Source: Ciona intestinalis
Taxonomy: Eukaryota > Chordata > Ascidiacea > Phlebobranchia > Cionidae
DNA length: 64,000 nt
Direction: 5' to 3'
Assembly: GCF_000224145.3 (NCBI RefSeq)
Contig: NC_020166.2
Location: forward strand, 3,031,561-3,095,560
Both the position numbers and the translations under genes were made by a program. Positions within the stretch are counted from its first letter, which is position 1. Every line of letters starts with the position of its first letter. Of this stretch, positions 33,129 through 48,400 are shown one piece after another. Below the pieces are notes generated by a model, which saw only the letters and a list, made by a program, of their open reading frames with translations, was not told the DNA's origin and did not search any database.

Positions 33129-33398
33129 TATAAGAATATGAGATACAGCAGATTTTCGCAAGGTGTGTGAAACAAAGCCTGCGTAATAACAGCTGTCGTT
33201 GTCCGGCCCCACAAGTATAAATAGTTACATTCATTCATTTAAGAACATTAGCATTTCCAAATTTTCAAGGATGTTTTGACGAGGTGTGTGAAACAGAACA
33301 CTCATGCAATTGCCCCAGTCATTTCCCTGCCATACAGGATGTTTAACTTACATGCATGCAATACAATACATCGACTAATGTTTGTTAACTTTTTCCAG
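30980..33398. other. Mostly non-coding stretch with one open island
   Basis: No gene can be built here. On the minus strand 31502-31308 is open for 64 codons but lacks usable splice sites. On the plus strand 32826-33090 is open for about 88 codons with coding-like composition. SINE tails lie near 32220-32340 and 33130-33240, and a T30 run at 33096-33126. Confidence 0.5.
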
Positions 33399-33402
33399 GT
33401 TG

Positions 33403-36400
33403 ATGTTTGAAGCTGTGTTTGGTGCTCGCTTTTCCCCCGTGTGGTGGAATCGCTTTCTTAGCCATCGTCCTATTCGTCACGCCCCACTGACTTTTGCAGA
33501 AATAGAGGTTCCTTTATGTGGGGAACCCCCAAACTTACCAGGTGCTTTTTTATCTATTTATAAATGAATGTAACTTACTTTATCCTCTTGTGGCTGGTGA
33601 AACGACAGTTGTTATAACACGGTTGTCCTGTTTTATACCTCATGCCAGCTTACGAGTTACGAAGTATGTTACTTTGTGTTTTTTTGGGAGATTTTTTTCC
33701 TCTTTTTTATGTTTGCTTGATAATTTGGACAACCTATTAGTGACCACTGGGTTGGAGCAATTGCCGTTACGTGTCATACCAAAGAACACATACGCCCACA
33801 ATGATAGCGGCAACAGGCGCGCTAAACACTTTGCCACTGCGCCAGACCAAGACATATCTAATTGATTAGTGTTGCCTTTTTCCTTTGCTCTCTTCTTCTA
33901 ATTATAATATAGCTTTCTTCTTTCTTTTTTTTCTGAAGAAAAATGTTTTTTTGTTTTTTTTAAAATATGATATCAACTGTCTTTATCTTAAACTTTTCGG
34001 TCTAAAAACTTAAAACCTCTTTAGTAATGTTAGAAGTTAAAATAGGAGCATTTAAAATTGAACAAAAAATCAATGTTTTATGTACTTAAAAACTTACCTA
34101 TTCATTTACATTACAGAAAGAAAACATCACCAACAAACTGCACCCATAAAAACTACTAAAACTCATATTCAAGTCTCACCTAATGAGCCCAAAAAAGCAT
34201 CAAACAAAGATATTGTAAGCATTGAAACTGTTGCACCAATCGCTGCCATAGATAATGCTCTGGTAAATACACTTTCTATTTAAAGTGTCACAAATTAATT
34301 TTTGTTTATGTTATATAGTAGGGTGGGAAAGATGGGACACCTTATCATTCTATTTTCTCGTCACATTTGGTGGTAAACAGAGAAGATTCAAATATTTATG
34401 AAATTGTATCCTTACGACTTCCATAGATCGTTGTTATTTGTTTAAAACTTGATCAGGTTGTTTGGATATTAAGTGCTAAAACTGTCCCATCTTCCCCCAC
34501 CCTACTATACCAAATGTGCTGCATTAACATGTGTTGATTCTCCTTTGTTCGTTGTTTAATTTATATACTTTTATTACAGTTTTCATATGGATAAATAAAA
34601 ATTAGGTTACTTTTATAGGTATATGAACATAACTGAAATTTCTGTTTGTAGTGACCATGCTTATTTTCTTCCAATCAAATGTAAATATTTTTTAATTTTA
34701 AGCGTGTTTTAACAGCTGTTGTTTTGGTTTTGTTACTATATCCTATTGTTTGTTTAAAATATTTCTAAATCTTCGCTACCCCATCTAATAGACAAAAAAA
34801 ATTAATAATATGTTCACAAAAGTTAACAGCATTCTACCAATGGCAACTAATTCATTAATTACCTAAACTATATAATTAATAAACTGGGTTTAACCCAAAG
34901 ATCATATTAAACCATGCTAATTTTATATTCTTTTTTTTTATAATATTAAATATTTAACATTAAATTTTGGTGTTGATGTTCTCGGGTCTATCCATTTTGG
35001 GTAATAAATTTGCTGTTTAAAACAATATTTTTTATTCAGGAAAAAGATGTCAGTGCCAGAATCATAACTCCAAGTCCAGGTATCTATTTTATATTTGGTA
35101 TTTTTTTATAAATAGAAATAAATATTTTTTGTGCACACCTAACTCAATATTAAAGTTTTGCGGTCATGTCTTTTTATAAATAGGTTTTGTACTTTTAGTT
35201 TTGTTTTATGCAACAATGTGTTAAAATGACTGTCCTTTTACGTTACTTTTCATATTTTTATGTTGTTGTATACTATTATGTCACCCTGAACCAAGATGAA
35301 ATAATACATTGTGTTGTCCGTAGAGTGTAACGGTCACGCCTTCATACAAAACATTTCTTTTTTTAAATAAGCGTGTTTTATCAACTGTTTTACCGTTCGC
35401 TTTTGTAAACTCTCATTATCAAGACCGAAGAGCCAAAATAATTTAAATAAATGCTATTCATTCTTTTATATATACATTCCTCTCATGGCCTAAGATTATA
35501 TAAGCTTCTTATATATCACCACACACAAAATGGATTCCTGTACCAAATTAAATGGTTTTCGACTTTTCATATATAATAAGTTAAACATGTATTTGTCAAA
35601 CACTCATGATGCAATTATACACCCTATGCTCACTGTCTATCATTTTCAAAATTATCTATGTGAGTTATTTTTTAATAAAAAAATTCTTATCACTTCTTGT
35701 ATTCAGATTTTACTGAAACAGAAAGCACATCCAGTAAGTCTGACAAGTCATCAGAGGTGAGTTATATACAAGCTGTCTAAATCTCTAGATCAGCGGTTTC
35801 CAAACCGATTTTGCCGGCAATGGGGGTTCGTATAGCAGTTTCAGGGTGTCCGCAATGAAGCAATGATTGTGATCCGAAACCAAACCAAACATTGATGAGT
35901 TAATTGCAGCAAAACAATTGCACCCATCCCATTAAACAGCTTACTGCATTTGATAGTTTTTGCTTTTTCTTTCATTGGTGTGGTTTTGGCCTTTTTTGAT
36001 TTTTATAGGGCAGCGAAATAATAAAATATTTGCAAAGGGCCCACCAGGCAAAAATTTGAGAAAAGTTTGGAAACCGCTGGTCTAGATAATAATTAAAATA
36101 AAAGGGACACACATGCGTGTTTTTATATTATAAAATATTGACAATGTCTTATGGCTTTTGCTAATTGCTGAGAAAGCAGTTAAACTGCATGTAACCTTAT
36201 TTTGTATTTTTATAAAATATTTTGTTTTTATAGAATTTGGAACTTGATGACTCCGCAGCTTCAGATAGTGGCAATAAAAGTAAGCATCATTAAACCACTT
36301 AACTATGCTAAAAAAATTAATTAAAAAAGTTAATAAATGTATGAATGTAACTTTTTGTTCTTGCATGGCTGGGCATTGACATTCATTATAACATGAGTGT

Positions 36401-39400
36401 TTTTTGTTTCATACACCTTACATACACCTTTTGTTTCATACACCCTTTCGTACACTGAATTTTCACAGTGAAAGACACAGAAGAAAGAAAGAATCTCAAA
36501 CGAGCGATAAAATCACGTGATCAGCCGATTTTAGAATCATCAATTCGTGATTATGTGAAAAAGAAGTCAGACCAATCACGTGATGAACTGCTTGAAAAAG
36601 CAAAGAAACTTCTGGAAGTTTTGAAATGCTCAAAAGGTTGGTAAAAAGAAAAGATAAAATATTCTATGAACTATGGCTAAGCACTATATTCCATTGTATT
36701 CTATGAGGGTAAGGTTCTACAGCATGTCATGTCATGGGCCTTGGTAAACTAGAGGTAATGGGTTCAGGGCTCACTGCTACCATTGGGAGCATATGCGTCT
36801 TTGGACAAGACACTTAGCTTAATTGCTCAAAGTGGTCACTAATGGGTTGTTTAAAATATTATCCACACACATAAAAAAATCAAAAAAAAATAATTACAAT
36901 TCCCCAAAGTAACATACTTGGTAACTCGTAAGCTGGCACAAGGTGTATGAAACAGCACATGTGCACATCCATGTTATAATGACTGTCATTTTCTGGCAAC
37001 GTGAGGATAAAGTAAGTTACATTCATAATTCATTCAAATTTCTTTCATAAAATCCATTCCCCAGCTTTAAACAAAGCAATGGCAAACCGTATAATAGCTG
37101 AGATAGAAGAAACAATTGATCGAATAAAAAAGAACCGTTTTGATCGTAAAGAACTTTCTAACGAAGTTGCTGCTGCTAATGAGTTGTTGTTACGATTACG
37201 ACATATTGAGAAATTAAGAATTGAGGTAATTAGGTTTTATATTAAAGCTGTTTTTATATTAAATTAAAGCTGTTTTTATATTAGGTTTTATATTAAAACT
37301 TCTCTCCCCTGCAGCCAAGGGGAGAGAAGTATGGGGGTCACTAATACCCTTCAAAAATTTTTTTTTGTTAATAAAAATATATTTTTTGTTAATAAATAAA
37401 AAAGGTTTTTTTTTAGTAATAAAAATATTTTTTTTTGTTGTTTAAGATTAATTGAATCGCTTTTCCTTTTTCTTAGATTGAAACCCCTTATATTTTGTGG
37501 CTGTTACCTTTATGGGCTTATGTGTATTTCTACAAGGCACTTAATAGCAATTGTTCTAACTTAGTGGTCTCTTATAGCAATTATCAACCATACTTTAAAA
37601 AATAAAAATCATTTTTTTACTGCAAAATTACTTTTGTGGTAACTGGAAGTGGGCGTGAGGTGTATGAACCACAACAGCGATGTTATAACAGCTGTAATTG
37701 CCCTACTACAAGAAAAAAACATATTTATTTAAATATCATAGTGTGGCATATGTTTTTTAGCGCAAGACACATGTTGGTAATTTTTCCAACCCAGTGGTCA
37801 CTAATGAGTTGGCTAAATTTTCAGTCATACAGAAAGAAATAATCAAAAACAAACATTTTTTCCAAATCGCCAATTTTTTATTATTAACATATATTTTTAT
37901 TATCATGTATTTTTATTAACATATATTGTTTTCAAGGTCCTTGAGTTAAAACAAAGCACAATTGCCGAGCTTAGGAGCTACAAAAGTCCAATTCCAATCG
38001 TCCACAATGTGATGGTGGCAACTTACCTGTTATTAGGAGTTCAAGAAAAGGAAACCAAGGTAGGTTTATGTTTTGTTACTTCTATTATGTGCCAGTGTGA
38101 ATGAATGTAACTTATTTTATCCTCGTGTGGCCTGAAAAAGGCAATTCTGTTTCATACAACCCGTGCCAGATTATGAGTGACCAAGTATGCTACTTTGTGG
38201 GTGATTATTTTTTAGGGGGATTTTTTCATCTTTTTATAAAACTATGTTTGGTTTCATACACCTAGTGCGCGCTTACGAGTTGTATATAACTTTGTGGGGG
38301 ATTGTGAACATTGCTCAGTAGCTGTATTTATTCAAGTAAATACACAAAAAAGAAATGTTTTTCCCAAAAAAATTGTCTCGAACTCTTAGACCTTCTAGTA
38401 GCTGAAATCATTCATTGCAACTTCGAATAAATGAATAACTGTAACTTTATCTCGTTACCATGTATGTTACTCTGTGGGTAATTAATTTATATTTTTCATT
38501 TAATTATAGTATGGCTGATAATTTGGACAACCCATTAGTGGACACTGGGTTGAAACAATTGCTGTTAAGTGTCTTGCCCAAGGACACATACGCCCACAAT
38601 GGTAGCAGCGTCGAGCTTTGAATCCATTACCTCTGGGTTACAGACATGCGCGCTAACCACTATGCCACGGCGCAGAACTTTACATTCACTCAATATAGAT
38701 TAGCAATCAGGGATTGATTCAATGAGAAAGTAACCTTGTCGTGTCTTTTATTATGTTGGCAGAAAACAGTAAAAAAATTAGAAACGAAATGCAGACAGAA
38801 AAAAGATAAAATTTCAAAACCGTAAATATTTTGTAAATTGTATTTTGATGTTGTGGCTGTTTGAATTTTTAATCAAATTTACAAAATAGTTTCACAGGTT
38901 ATTGTATTATACCTATAGGCTTAATGTGTGGATAAGCAAGTATAGTCGTTGACAAGAAATGTTTAAATTGTATGGCAGTTATTTCCAGAAGGTGTATAAA
39001 ACAATTCAAGGTAGTACAGGACTTTTTACTGTGTGTGTTTTGCCATAATACTGGTTCTCTTTATACCTAAGTTTTAGAATTTTGGGACTTTCTGTCAGAA
39101 AATACTTGCGTTTTACTGGGTCACAAATCACCTGGCAACGTATGTTACACAGCATTAAAATTAAACAGTTTAATTTTTAAAGTTCCGTCGGCAACAGCTA
39201 ACGTTTTGTGGTTTATAACGCATAAGATTCGAGGTTCGAATACGTCGTCTGCGTATGTCAGCACATGGCGCATAAATTCGCCTTTCGGTGTAAATAGGGA
39301 TACTCTGTGCTGCGCTTTGTCGGCAATTAAGATGTTGTTCTGATCGTCAATGCAAACACCACGCGGGTCCACCACACCGCACTCTTCGCATGTGCGGAAA

Positions 39401-42400
39401 CTGTAAATATAAATACGGTTGCGAAGATTTTAAACATATCGTTGGTATAGTACTGTTGGGTTAGATAGGGTAATGTTAACAACCTAGTCCCACATTTCCT
39501 GATCGTGTTTTTTTACAAAAACGCTTTTATAGAGTCGCGTGGGCGCGGTTATATAGTTCTCTATGTTAAAGGGCTTTTTAAAAGTAAAATATCGGGCGCA
39601 ACAGTACTATACATGTGTTTTTATATCTAACCTTATTTCGTCGTCGTTGGAGTCCTGGATGGAAGGTAAAACTTCGCGGGGATATGACGATCTAGTGTTC
39701 TCTTTTACTATCGGTGTAGTAAAGTCTGCTATGTTTTGGACCGTATCCCTTCTTTTCCTTGACTTTCGCGTAAGTTTACGAATCACGTACGAAAAGCATC
39801 TGTGTAACCTTCCACGTTTTTGCGGTATTATATGCTCCGTGCTGGCATCTAGCGGTTGGTCGAATATTGAATATTCAGAAGATGCTTCGGTTACGTCATG
39901 GTCTTGAATTGAAGGAGATATATCTCCTGAGAAAAAATAGGATTTTTTATTCTTATAAAATGTCATTCCTTCTGTGTAGTAGGATGGGTAACGTTATTCG
40001 CTCATTGTATTATCACCTATATTTCCTAATCGTGTTTTAAACAATTAACATGCTTATTTTAAGCTATATTTCCATATCTACAGGCTATATTTACTTATTT
40101 ATATAAAAAATTTGTGTTCTTCCAAATAGAAAGTTAAAATGCTTAAGGAACCGTCTTACACCACCTATGTGGCCCCGAAAGATTAACTTAATTTTGTTGC
40201 TCTTTCTTCGATCGGAAGTTTATTGATATAGTAGGGTGGAGGAAGATGGGACACCTTTTTCATTCTATTTTCATGTCCCATTTAATAGTAAACAAAGAAT
40301 ATCCAAAGAATTATAAAACCATATTCTCACGACTCTCATAGACCGTTTTCAATTGCTCGAAACACGATCATGATATTCGGATATTATTAGCTTCCACTAC
40401 CCTGCTATATTCATGCAATCTTTAACGCAAAAAAAAGTTCTCACCTTTACAGAGCTGGCAGCCTGGAGCCACTGAACCGCCTATTTCTAAACAAACTTTT
40501 CCATCGTAATTCAGAACGAACGGTTTCTTCTGTCCAGTGTCAGTGACAATGATCTGAACATAGTTTTGTTTAAGATTATTTACATTTTATTTAAATAAAA
40601 GAATAGTGTGTGGGAAGACGGCATACCTTCATCACATAATATCGTGATAGTGTTTTAAACAATTACCAACAGTCTATAACTCTATATGGAAGTCGGGAGG
40701 GTGTGGTTTTATAATTCTTTGAATGTTCTTTGTTTACTACCAAATGGAACGAGAAAATAGAATAAAAAGGTGTCTCATCTTCCCCACCCTATAATATGTT
40801 AAAAATGTTTGAGTCTCTTTGATAGACAACAAGTTTCGGATGAATTGGTTTTACAATTTTACAAATCAACTTTAAAAGCGCGTTCTATTCTGTTCTGTCC
40901 TAGTAACGTCCTACGTCAGTGTCTGGGATTCAGGGCAGAGTTAGCTTATTGCACGTACATTTTGTTGGAGAGTTTTTAGTATTTTTTTAGTAGGTTATAC
41001 AGGCGATTTTACTTTATACGAATATATTTTAGTTTATACACAAAGCATGTTAGAACTAAAAGAGCTTCATTTCCCTCAATAAAATACCCTCTGTACAAGA
41101 TTAAGTTCATAACACCATCAAAAAATGTGACCGTTTTTAGTAGTGTTTCCATAGGCACTCCCTAACCACTAAGTTTAATACATAGAACTATGCACATGAA
41201 ACTAGATACCACAGGGAGTGTTTTCATATACATACCTGGTTTTTATAATTCGTCGCAACGTAACGTGGTGCTGACAACTTTACTTGGTTTGTGAATGTTC
41301 GTGGATCTTGCCCTGGCTGCTGTTTTGTGGGTTTAATACTCGGTTTTCTGGAACATTGTTATTTGAGTGAACGAGAAATTACACATTGTATACGATTCAC
41401 CATGTTTACTACGAATTATACAACGCATACGTTAAGATACGTTAAACACTTATAGGTGAATGACTAAAATCACAAGATAGAGCGTATATGTTTGACTTTA
41501 ACTTAGAGTTAAGGTGATGGCTGTACACAGTATCCGAAATTCGTCCGTTTTGTCTGTTTTGTCCGGATTTCGCTGCCACATGCGGAACTCGGAAACGGGT
41601 TTACATACGACTTCGCAAGCGAATTCGCATGCCGGATACTGTGTACAGCCATCTTTAGAGTTTTATAGGCATGAACAAATCCTATTTTGAAAACGAAAGA
41701 AATCTTATTTAACGCTCATATAACATAGATAAAATGCTTTTGGTTAGCTTATGCATCTAAGTAAGCGCTTATACTTCTATTTTGGCATCATGCCTTGATC
41801 AAGGTTCTCATTGTATTGAGTTGGCCTTGGTAACATAAGAACAGACTTAAATTACCAACGTCCTTCTTATATGCTCCCGTTGTGCTTACATAAAAACAGG
41901 CTACCTAGTTCTATTTCTCCTTAAAGATGTCGGGAAAAGCGTTGTGTTATAGAAGGTCAACCTACCGATTTTTCTCTATATTTCTTGCACCGATTTCCCG
42001 TAAAACACGACCGCAAGCGTCGACCACGTAAACCACACCACGTTTACTTTCCGTAATGACATAGTTACCTAAAGATCAAATCAACAAAATCAAGTTTAGG
42101 CATCGATCCTTTAACTTAAATCGATTCAGACTGCTCTTAGTCCCGTTGGTAAAGATTTGCGATCACTTACTGGACGTGTAAGTACTATAGGGGGAAATGG
42201 GACACCTTTAGCACATAATATCCAAGTATCCTGATCGCCTTTTAAACAATTAAAACGGCCTATAGAAGTCGTGAGAATACGATTTTATAATTTTTAAATA
42301 TTCTTTGTTTACTACCAAATTGGACGAGAAAATAGAGTGTTTAGGTGTCCCATCTCCCCCCACCCTACTATATTATCACTTCAATATGTTACGTTATAAG

Positions 42401-45400
42401 GCTAATAAACATTAACTTTTACATTTTGTATTTATCGTAAAATAAACATCATACCAAAAACATAGGATAACCAAGACATTACCGAAACTATATTCGGTTC
42501 ATTGAATTTTTGCGTGTTTTAGATCTTATAACTAGTCTAAAACAATTTTTCAGCAAACGTTATATAAACAGCAATGCCAAACCGTTAAGCGTATATTAGT
42601 GATAGTTTTTATACATTGAAAAGCACCTAAAGTATTGCTGTACATAATCTTCAACTACGTAACAGATTTTTTGAATATTTTTTATTAAAACAGTAGGCAA
42701 TTTTTATTTATAAGACGTAAATGTTACTTGAAAATGTTACCGTACCGTCGTTATTGCATGTTATTCCCCAACAACAAGAGAAATATTCGTTCCCGAATCT
42801 TTGTATAACTTCTCCTTTTAAACTGTACACACAAACCTTAAACCAATTGAAAAAATATTTTATTTTTTTAGCACTTTTTATTTAAAAATGCATATAACTT
42901 TTAAGTGGCCAATACGTTTGTATGAAAATCTAATAGAAAATTTTGATAAAAAACTTATTCTGTCTTATAACATATTTATTATCAGAAAGCATTTAGCATG
43001 TAGGTAATGAAGTGGTCAAAACCAATACGTTAAAAAACGCCATAAAGTATGACATACACTATATACACTATATAGCATCGAGTATAATAGAACTAAGCCT
43101 ATACTTCATTTAAATGACAAACAGCAACTGCTTTTCCATCATGAGTTGAAGTTAACCCTCGACCATATCTCGGCCATGTTGGTGTTCCGAACGAGTTTAC
43201 TTTGTTATAAGCATCGATCACGTATATCTGTACATGAATAAATGAATGTAACTTGCTTTATCCTTGCATGGCGGAAAACGACAGTCGTTATAACACGGGT
43301 GTTTTGTTCATACACCTCGTGTCAGCTTACGAGTTACCAAAGACGTTACTTTATGGGTGACTTTTTTTTTGGGATCTTTTCATTTTTGTTTATGTGTGGC
43401 AACCCATTATAGTGACCTCAATAATGTGCATGGAAAATATACTCTTCATATTTTATCAATATTGAAGTTATATAGTACTGTGGGGTAAGATGAATACTAT
43501 TAGCACAAAATATTCCATTTTCTGAACTGTATTTTAGACTTTGTTTACTACCAAATGGGACCATAAAAGACAGTAAAAAAATTCACCATTTTACCCCAAA
43601 CCATTATATCGTATATTAAGCCGTTATAAACCAATATAAGTGTATATTGATAAAAACGCCTAATTGTTTATTAGACCAATGGTTTGAAGTTTAAGCCTTT
43701 TGATAGAAAACAAGTTTAAAAATAGTAGGTTGGGGTAAGATGGTCAATGTATTCTTCTCCTTACGAATTTAAAACATCGTTGTTTGTTGGTAAAACGTGG
43801 TAAATACGGCAAATTTTGCGAAATTTATAATTTTTTTGTATTTTTTTATAAAATTTAATAATTATATACAATTCCACAAAGTTTAGTTAGAAACCTTCAC
43901 GACTCCCATGGACTGTCGTTAATTGTTTAAAACACGATCAGGACATTTGGATATTATGTGCTAAAGATGTCCCATCTCCCCCCACCCTACTATATATAAC
44001 TCTGCAAATGTATGTTGGAACATTCTTAGTAATGTCTCCTACCTTTACTTTATCTGCGTCCGAGGCAACTATACAGTTTCCCACTACTGTCATATCATAC
44101 ACGTTCATCTCTTTTTGCCCCATGTAAATACATCTACCTGGTGCCCCCCATGTTGAAAAGTCGACCTGTCGTAAAGTTAGTTCAAATCAAGTATTGAGCC
44201 GTAATAAAACAACGAGAACCGCTCTTTTTATTTGGACTTCAATACCTACTTTAGCTTTGTTGTCTAGCGATGAGTCCGTAGTGAAAAATATCCCTGACCG
44301 ACTGCTGTTCATTGAAACGGATGGGTTACGCAGACTTTCTCCGCCGAACTGAAATGATATAATTGTCGATCTTGGTAAAGTGGAGATTGACGTTATAAAC
44401 TTGGGAAGTGCCGAGCCGAACCCGAACTCAAAAGCCTCCTTTCTAACGCTCGGCCCAGTTTTTAACGCTATTGCTATAATATTGCACGCGAGAGCGAAAA
44501 TTATTGAAAATATTTTTTGCTCTCGCGTGAAAAAAAAGTAAACCTACTAAGAGATAACGAAACTAATATGAACGTAAGTTTAGGAATCCCCAGTTTGCGT
44601 ACCGTTTAGTTTGCCATTTTAAGTCTGGTTGTTAGAAGACATCTTGTTAAAGTTGCCCCGTTATACATCAGTTATTTTACATATAGTAGGATGGGGAAAA
44701 TGGGACACCTTTTCATTCTATTTTCGCGTCCCATTTGGTAGTAAACAAGGAACATTCAAAGAATTTTAAAACTGTACCCTCACGACTTCCATAAACCGTT
44801 GGTAATTGTTTAAAACACGATCAGGATATTTAGACGTTATGTGTAAAAGTGTTCCGTATTACCCAATAGTACTATATACTAATATTAAACATGGTATCGT
44901 GCACCGATTATGCCTAAAAAACGACTACAGAACAACATAATTCAGAATACAATATACGCAATTTAAGGACTTACCCGTAAAAGATCAACCGGTAAAAAGC
45001 CAGGTTCGCTGTGAGCAAACGAGCATCGAAGTTTAGTTGGTGTGGATTTGCTATAAACAGAAGACAAATATGCGTTAGATGCGGTACGCTGGTTTACACT
45101 AGAAAGAAACCACTAAATTCTTAAAATAAGTTGACTTTACAGTGCTGGAAATTAGCTTCCTCACACGTCATAGGCATGTACGTGAATCAGAGCACAAGAA
45201 CTCAATAACGTTAGTTTTTGTTGGCAATATATGACTAGGCAGGTTATTCGTAACATTGTTTTTTTGCAACTATATGGTAGGGCGGAAGAAGATGGGACAC
45301 CTTTTCATTCTATTTCCGTCCCATTCGGTAGTAAACAAAGAAAATTCAAAGAATTATAAAACGTTTTCTCACGGGTGCCATAGACGGTTGTTAATTGTTT

Positions 45401-48400
45401 AAATCACAATCAAGATATTTGAATATTATGTACTGCTATAAAGGTGCCCCATCCCACCCCACAGTACTATATACTTGGTATCTTATTTTGTAACTAACTA
45501 AATTGGAAATAAGCGCGTATTTAAATGCACATACTACCATAGACCATTGTTAATTGTTTAAAACACGATCATGATATTTAGAAATAATGTGCTAAAGCGT
45601 TGTTTTTTGGATTGCTTAATTTAATAAAGCGAGAAAGGTCTGGAGACACAATTGATCGATGTTTACTCCGCAATCATCTATCTATGCTTAATGATCTGCA
45701 TATTTTTATGTCTCCCGTCCCCCCCACCCTATTACAAAAATGTATATATTCACCTGCAGCGCTGGCAACGTGTAGGCAGAGAATGCCTGAATGTCTGCAT
45801 TGAACTATCAAGGTTAAATACGCACTCATCTGTTAAACAAAGATCATTTAAACTGTAAATAAGTCACTGTATTAAACCAAAACTTCACTAACCGTGATCG
45901 TAGCGTTCTCTTTTGCTACCATCTCTAAAAATATATAAATCTTATAAATTACATTTCTTCTATTTGTTCTCATTATATGTTTTTACATGTTAGTTCGTTT
46001 ATGGGAAATATAGGGTTTGGTCAATAAGGCAGTTTGAGTTTGTTAATTTGTTATCGTCTTTTCATATATATAGTAGAATGAGGGAAGATGGGACACCTTT
46101 TTATTCTTTTTTTTTGTCCCATTTAGTAGTAAACAAAGAACTATAAAATCGTATTCCCACGACTCTCATAGACCGTTGTTAATTGTTTAAAACACGATCA
46201 GTATATTTAGATATTATGTGCTAAAGGTGTCCCATCTTACTCCGCAGTACTATACAACAAAAGAATAACTGCATAGAAGTTGTAGCTGTGAGAACCGTAT
46301 AAGCACTTACATTCGTTTACGTTTGGTTTATACAATTATACTCTAACCTATTTGTATACTGATACTCTTTTGATTTTTAGTTTATTTTGATAGTTAATAT
46401 AGTAGGGTGGGGGAAGATGAGACACCTTTGACACATAATAACTAAATATCCCGATCGTGTTTTAAACAATTAACAACGGTCTATGGGAGCCGTGAGGGTA
46501 AAGTTTTATAAAAAAAATCGTTAAATGTTTGTTTACTACCAAATTGGAAAAGAAAATAGATTGAAAAGGTGTCCCATCTTCCCCCACCCTACTATACTAC
46601 TAGAGTGGCGCACTAATACAGCGTTATCATAGGGTAATTTATAATTAATTCAATAAACTGTATGATTGATAAAGGAAAACTTACCCGTTCGATACAGGGC
46701 CTTCCATATCGTTATTTAAACAGCGCCTACATTTCGGTGATTCTGTGAACACTGAACTTAAACCGCTGCTGACACTGCAACAAAACATGGTTTAGCATGA
46801 CTTAACGAATTGCTGTTTTATCTCTTCGAAAACGATAGCGAAGGTCTTGTTTTTTTAGAAAGCGATAAAAAGGATCAACAGCAAAACGACAGTTTTAAAA
46901 CACACTATCGGTAAAAAGTTGGAGAAAAATATCAATTAAAAAATATGACCGTTGCACAAAATGTTTGGGAATAACAACAGAACTGCTAAACTGCGCTTCT
47001 ACCTTAACTGCTGTATTATTATATGCTTTTGGTTTGCCTATGTCTTGTACAAAAGCTGGTAATTGCAGCCATTAGTAAATGTACAAAGTTACGACTTGAT
47101 ATAAAGCTAAAACGCCCCCCATTTTGCCTGTATCCTTTATAACACTTTTAAGTTTCAGGTAATGCAATTCATGCTATGCACGCAACAGTACGATATAAAC
47201 TTTTTTCAAAAAGCCACTGTAAATAGTAAAAAGCGAATGAACAATCGCTGTCTTGTTGTTTGTGCAAACTACGCAGCTGTTCAGTACAAAACATAGAAAT
47301 GATTGGCCGATTTGTTTAGCCGTTTGGCAGAAAATCGATATTTTGCAAGCAGTGATTATAACTCAGTTTTGTTATTGGATTCCTATATGCGACAAAACAG
47401 CAATAAGTCCATAAGTTAAACGACTTTTTTTGTTTAAGAAGGGCGAAATAAATGTATATACTATGGGGTAAGATGGGACACCGTTAGCTCTTAATTCCTA
47501 TATTTTCTGATCAAGTTTTGAACAAATAACAACGCTTTTTAGAGTCACCGCAGGGCTGCGGTTTTATAATTCTGTAAATATTCTTTGTTTACTAGAAAGA
47601 AAACATGTATTATTTTACCCCACCCTACTATACGACTATTTTTTGTTCATTAATGTACCATGCGTAATTAATTTTTCCTATATATGCCCACTGTGCCACA
47701 CATCTAATATATTAATTCAGCTCTAACGCATGCGTTTAGCCGGCAAAACAGAGAGATACCAACATTTAAATGTTACATTTCAAATGCCTAACTAGATTTT
47801 CCTTTATAAAGTAGGGGGGGGGGAACTTTACATTCTATTTTCTCGTCCAATTTATTAGTAAACAAAACATATTCCAAGAATTATAAAACGGTATCCTCAC
47901 GACTCCCAGCCTGTGTTTGTTTGAAACACGATCAGGATATTTGGATAATATGTGCTAAAGATGTCATACCACACAGTTCTTACCCATTCTTGCTTATTCT
48001 TACCCACGAATTCTTCCTACCTTGTATTACTAAGCCTTGAGAAAGGAGGAGTTAATGTGAACACAGGATTGTAGCTTGTTCGTCGTTCAGCGCATTCTGA
48101 TGACGTAAATCGTCCGCATTGTGACGTCGTACACACGTGACCGCAGTTACAGCACGGTGTCACATGTCCTACCTGGTTCGCCATTTTTTGCCTTAAATCT
48201 TCGGTTAAAAATGTATTTTTAAAAACTACATATTTTAAAACCCAAAACTATATAGCTTTAGAGTATAGTGGGTTGGGGAAAGATGGGCCCCCTATTGCAT
48301 AATATCTAAATATCCTGATCGTATTTAAACAATTAAAAACGGTCTACGGGAGTCGTGATGATACATTTTCATAATTCTTTAAATTTTCTTTCTTTACCAC

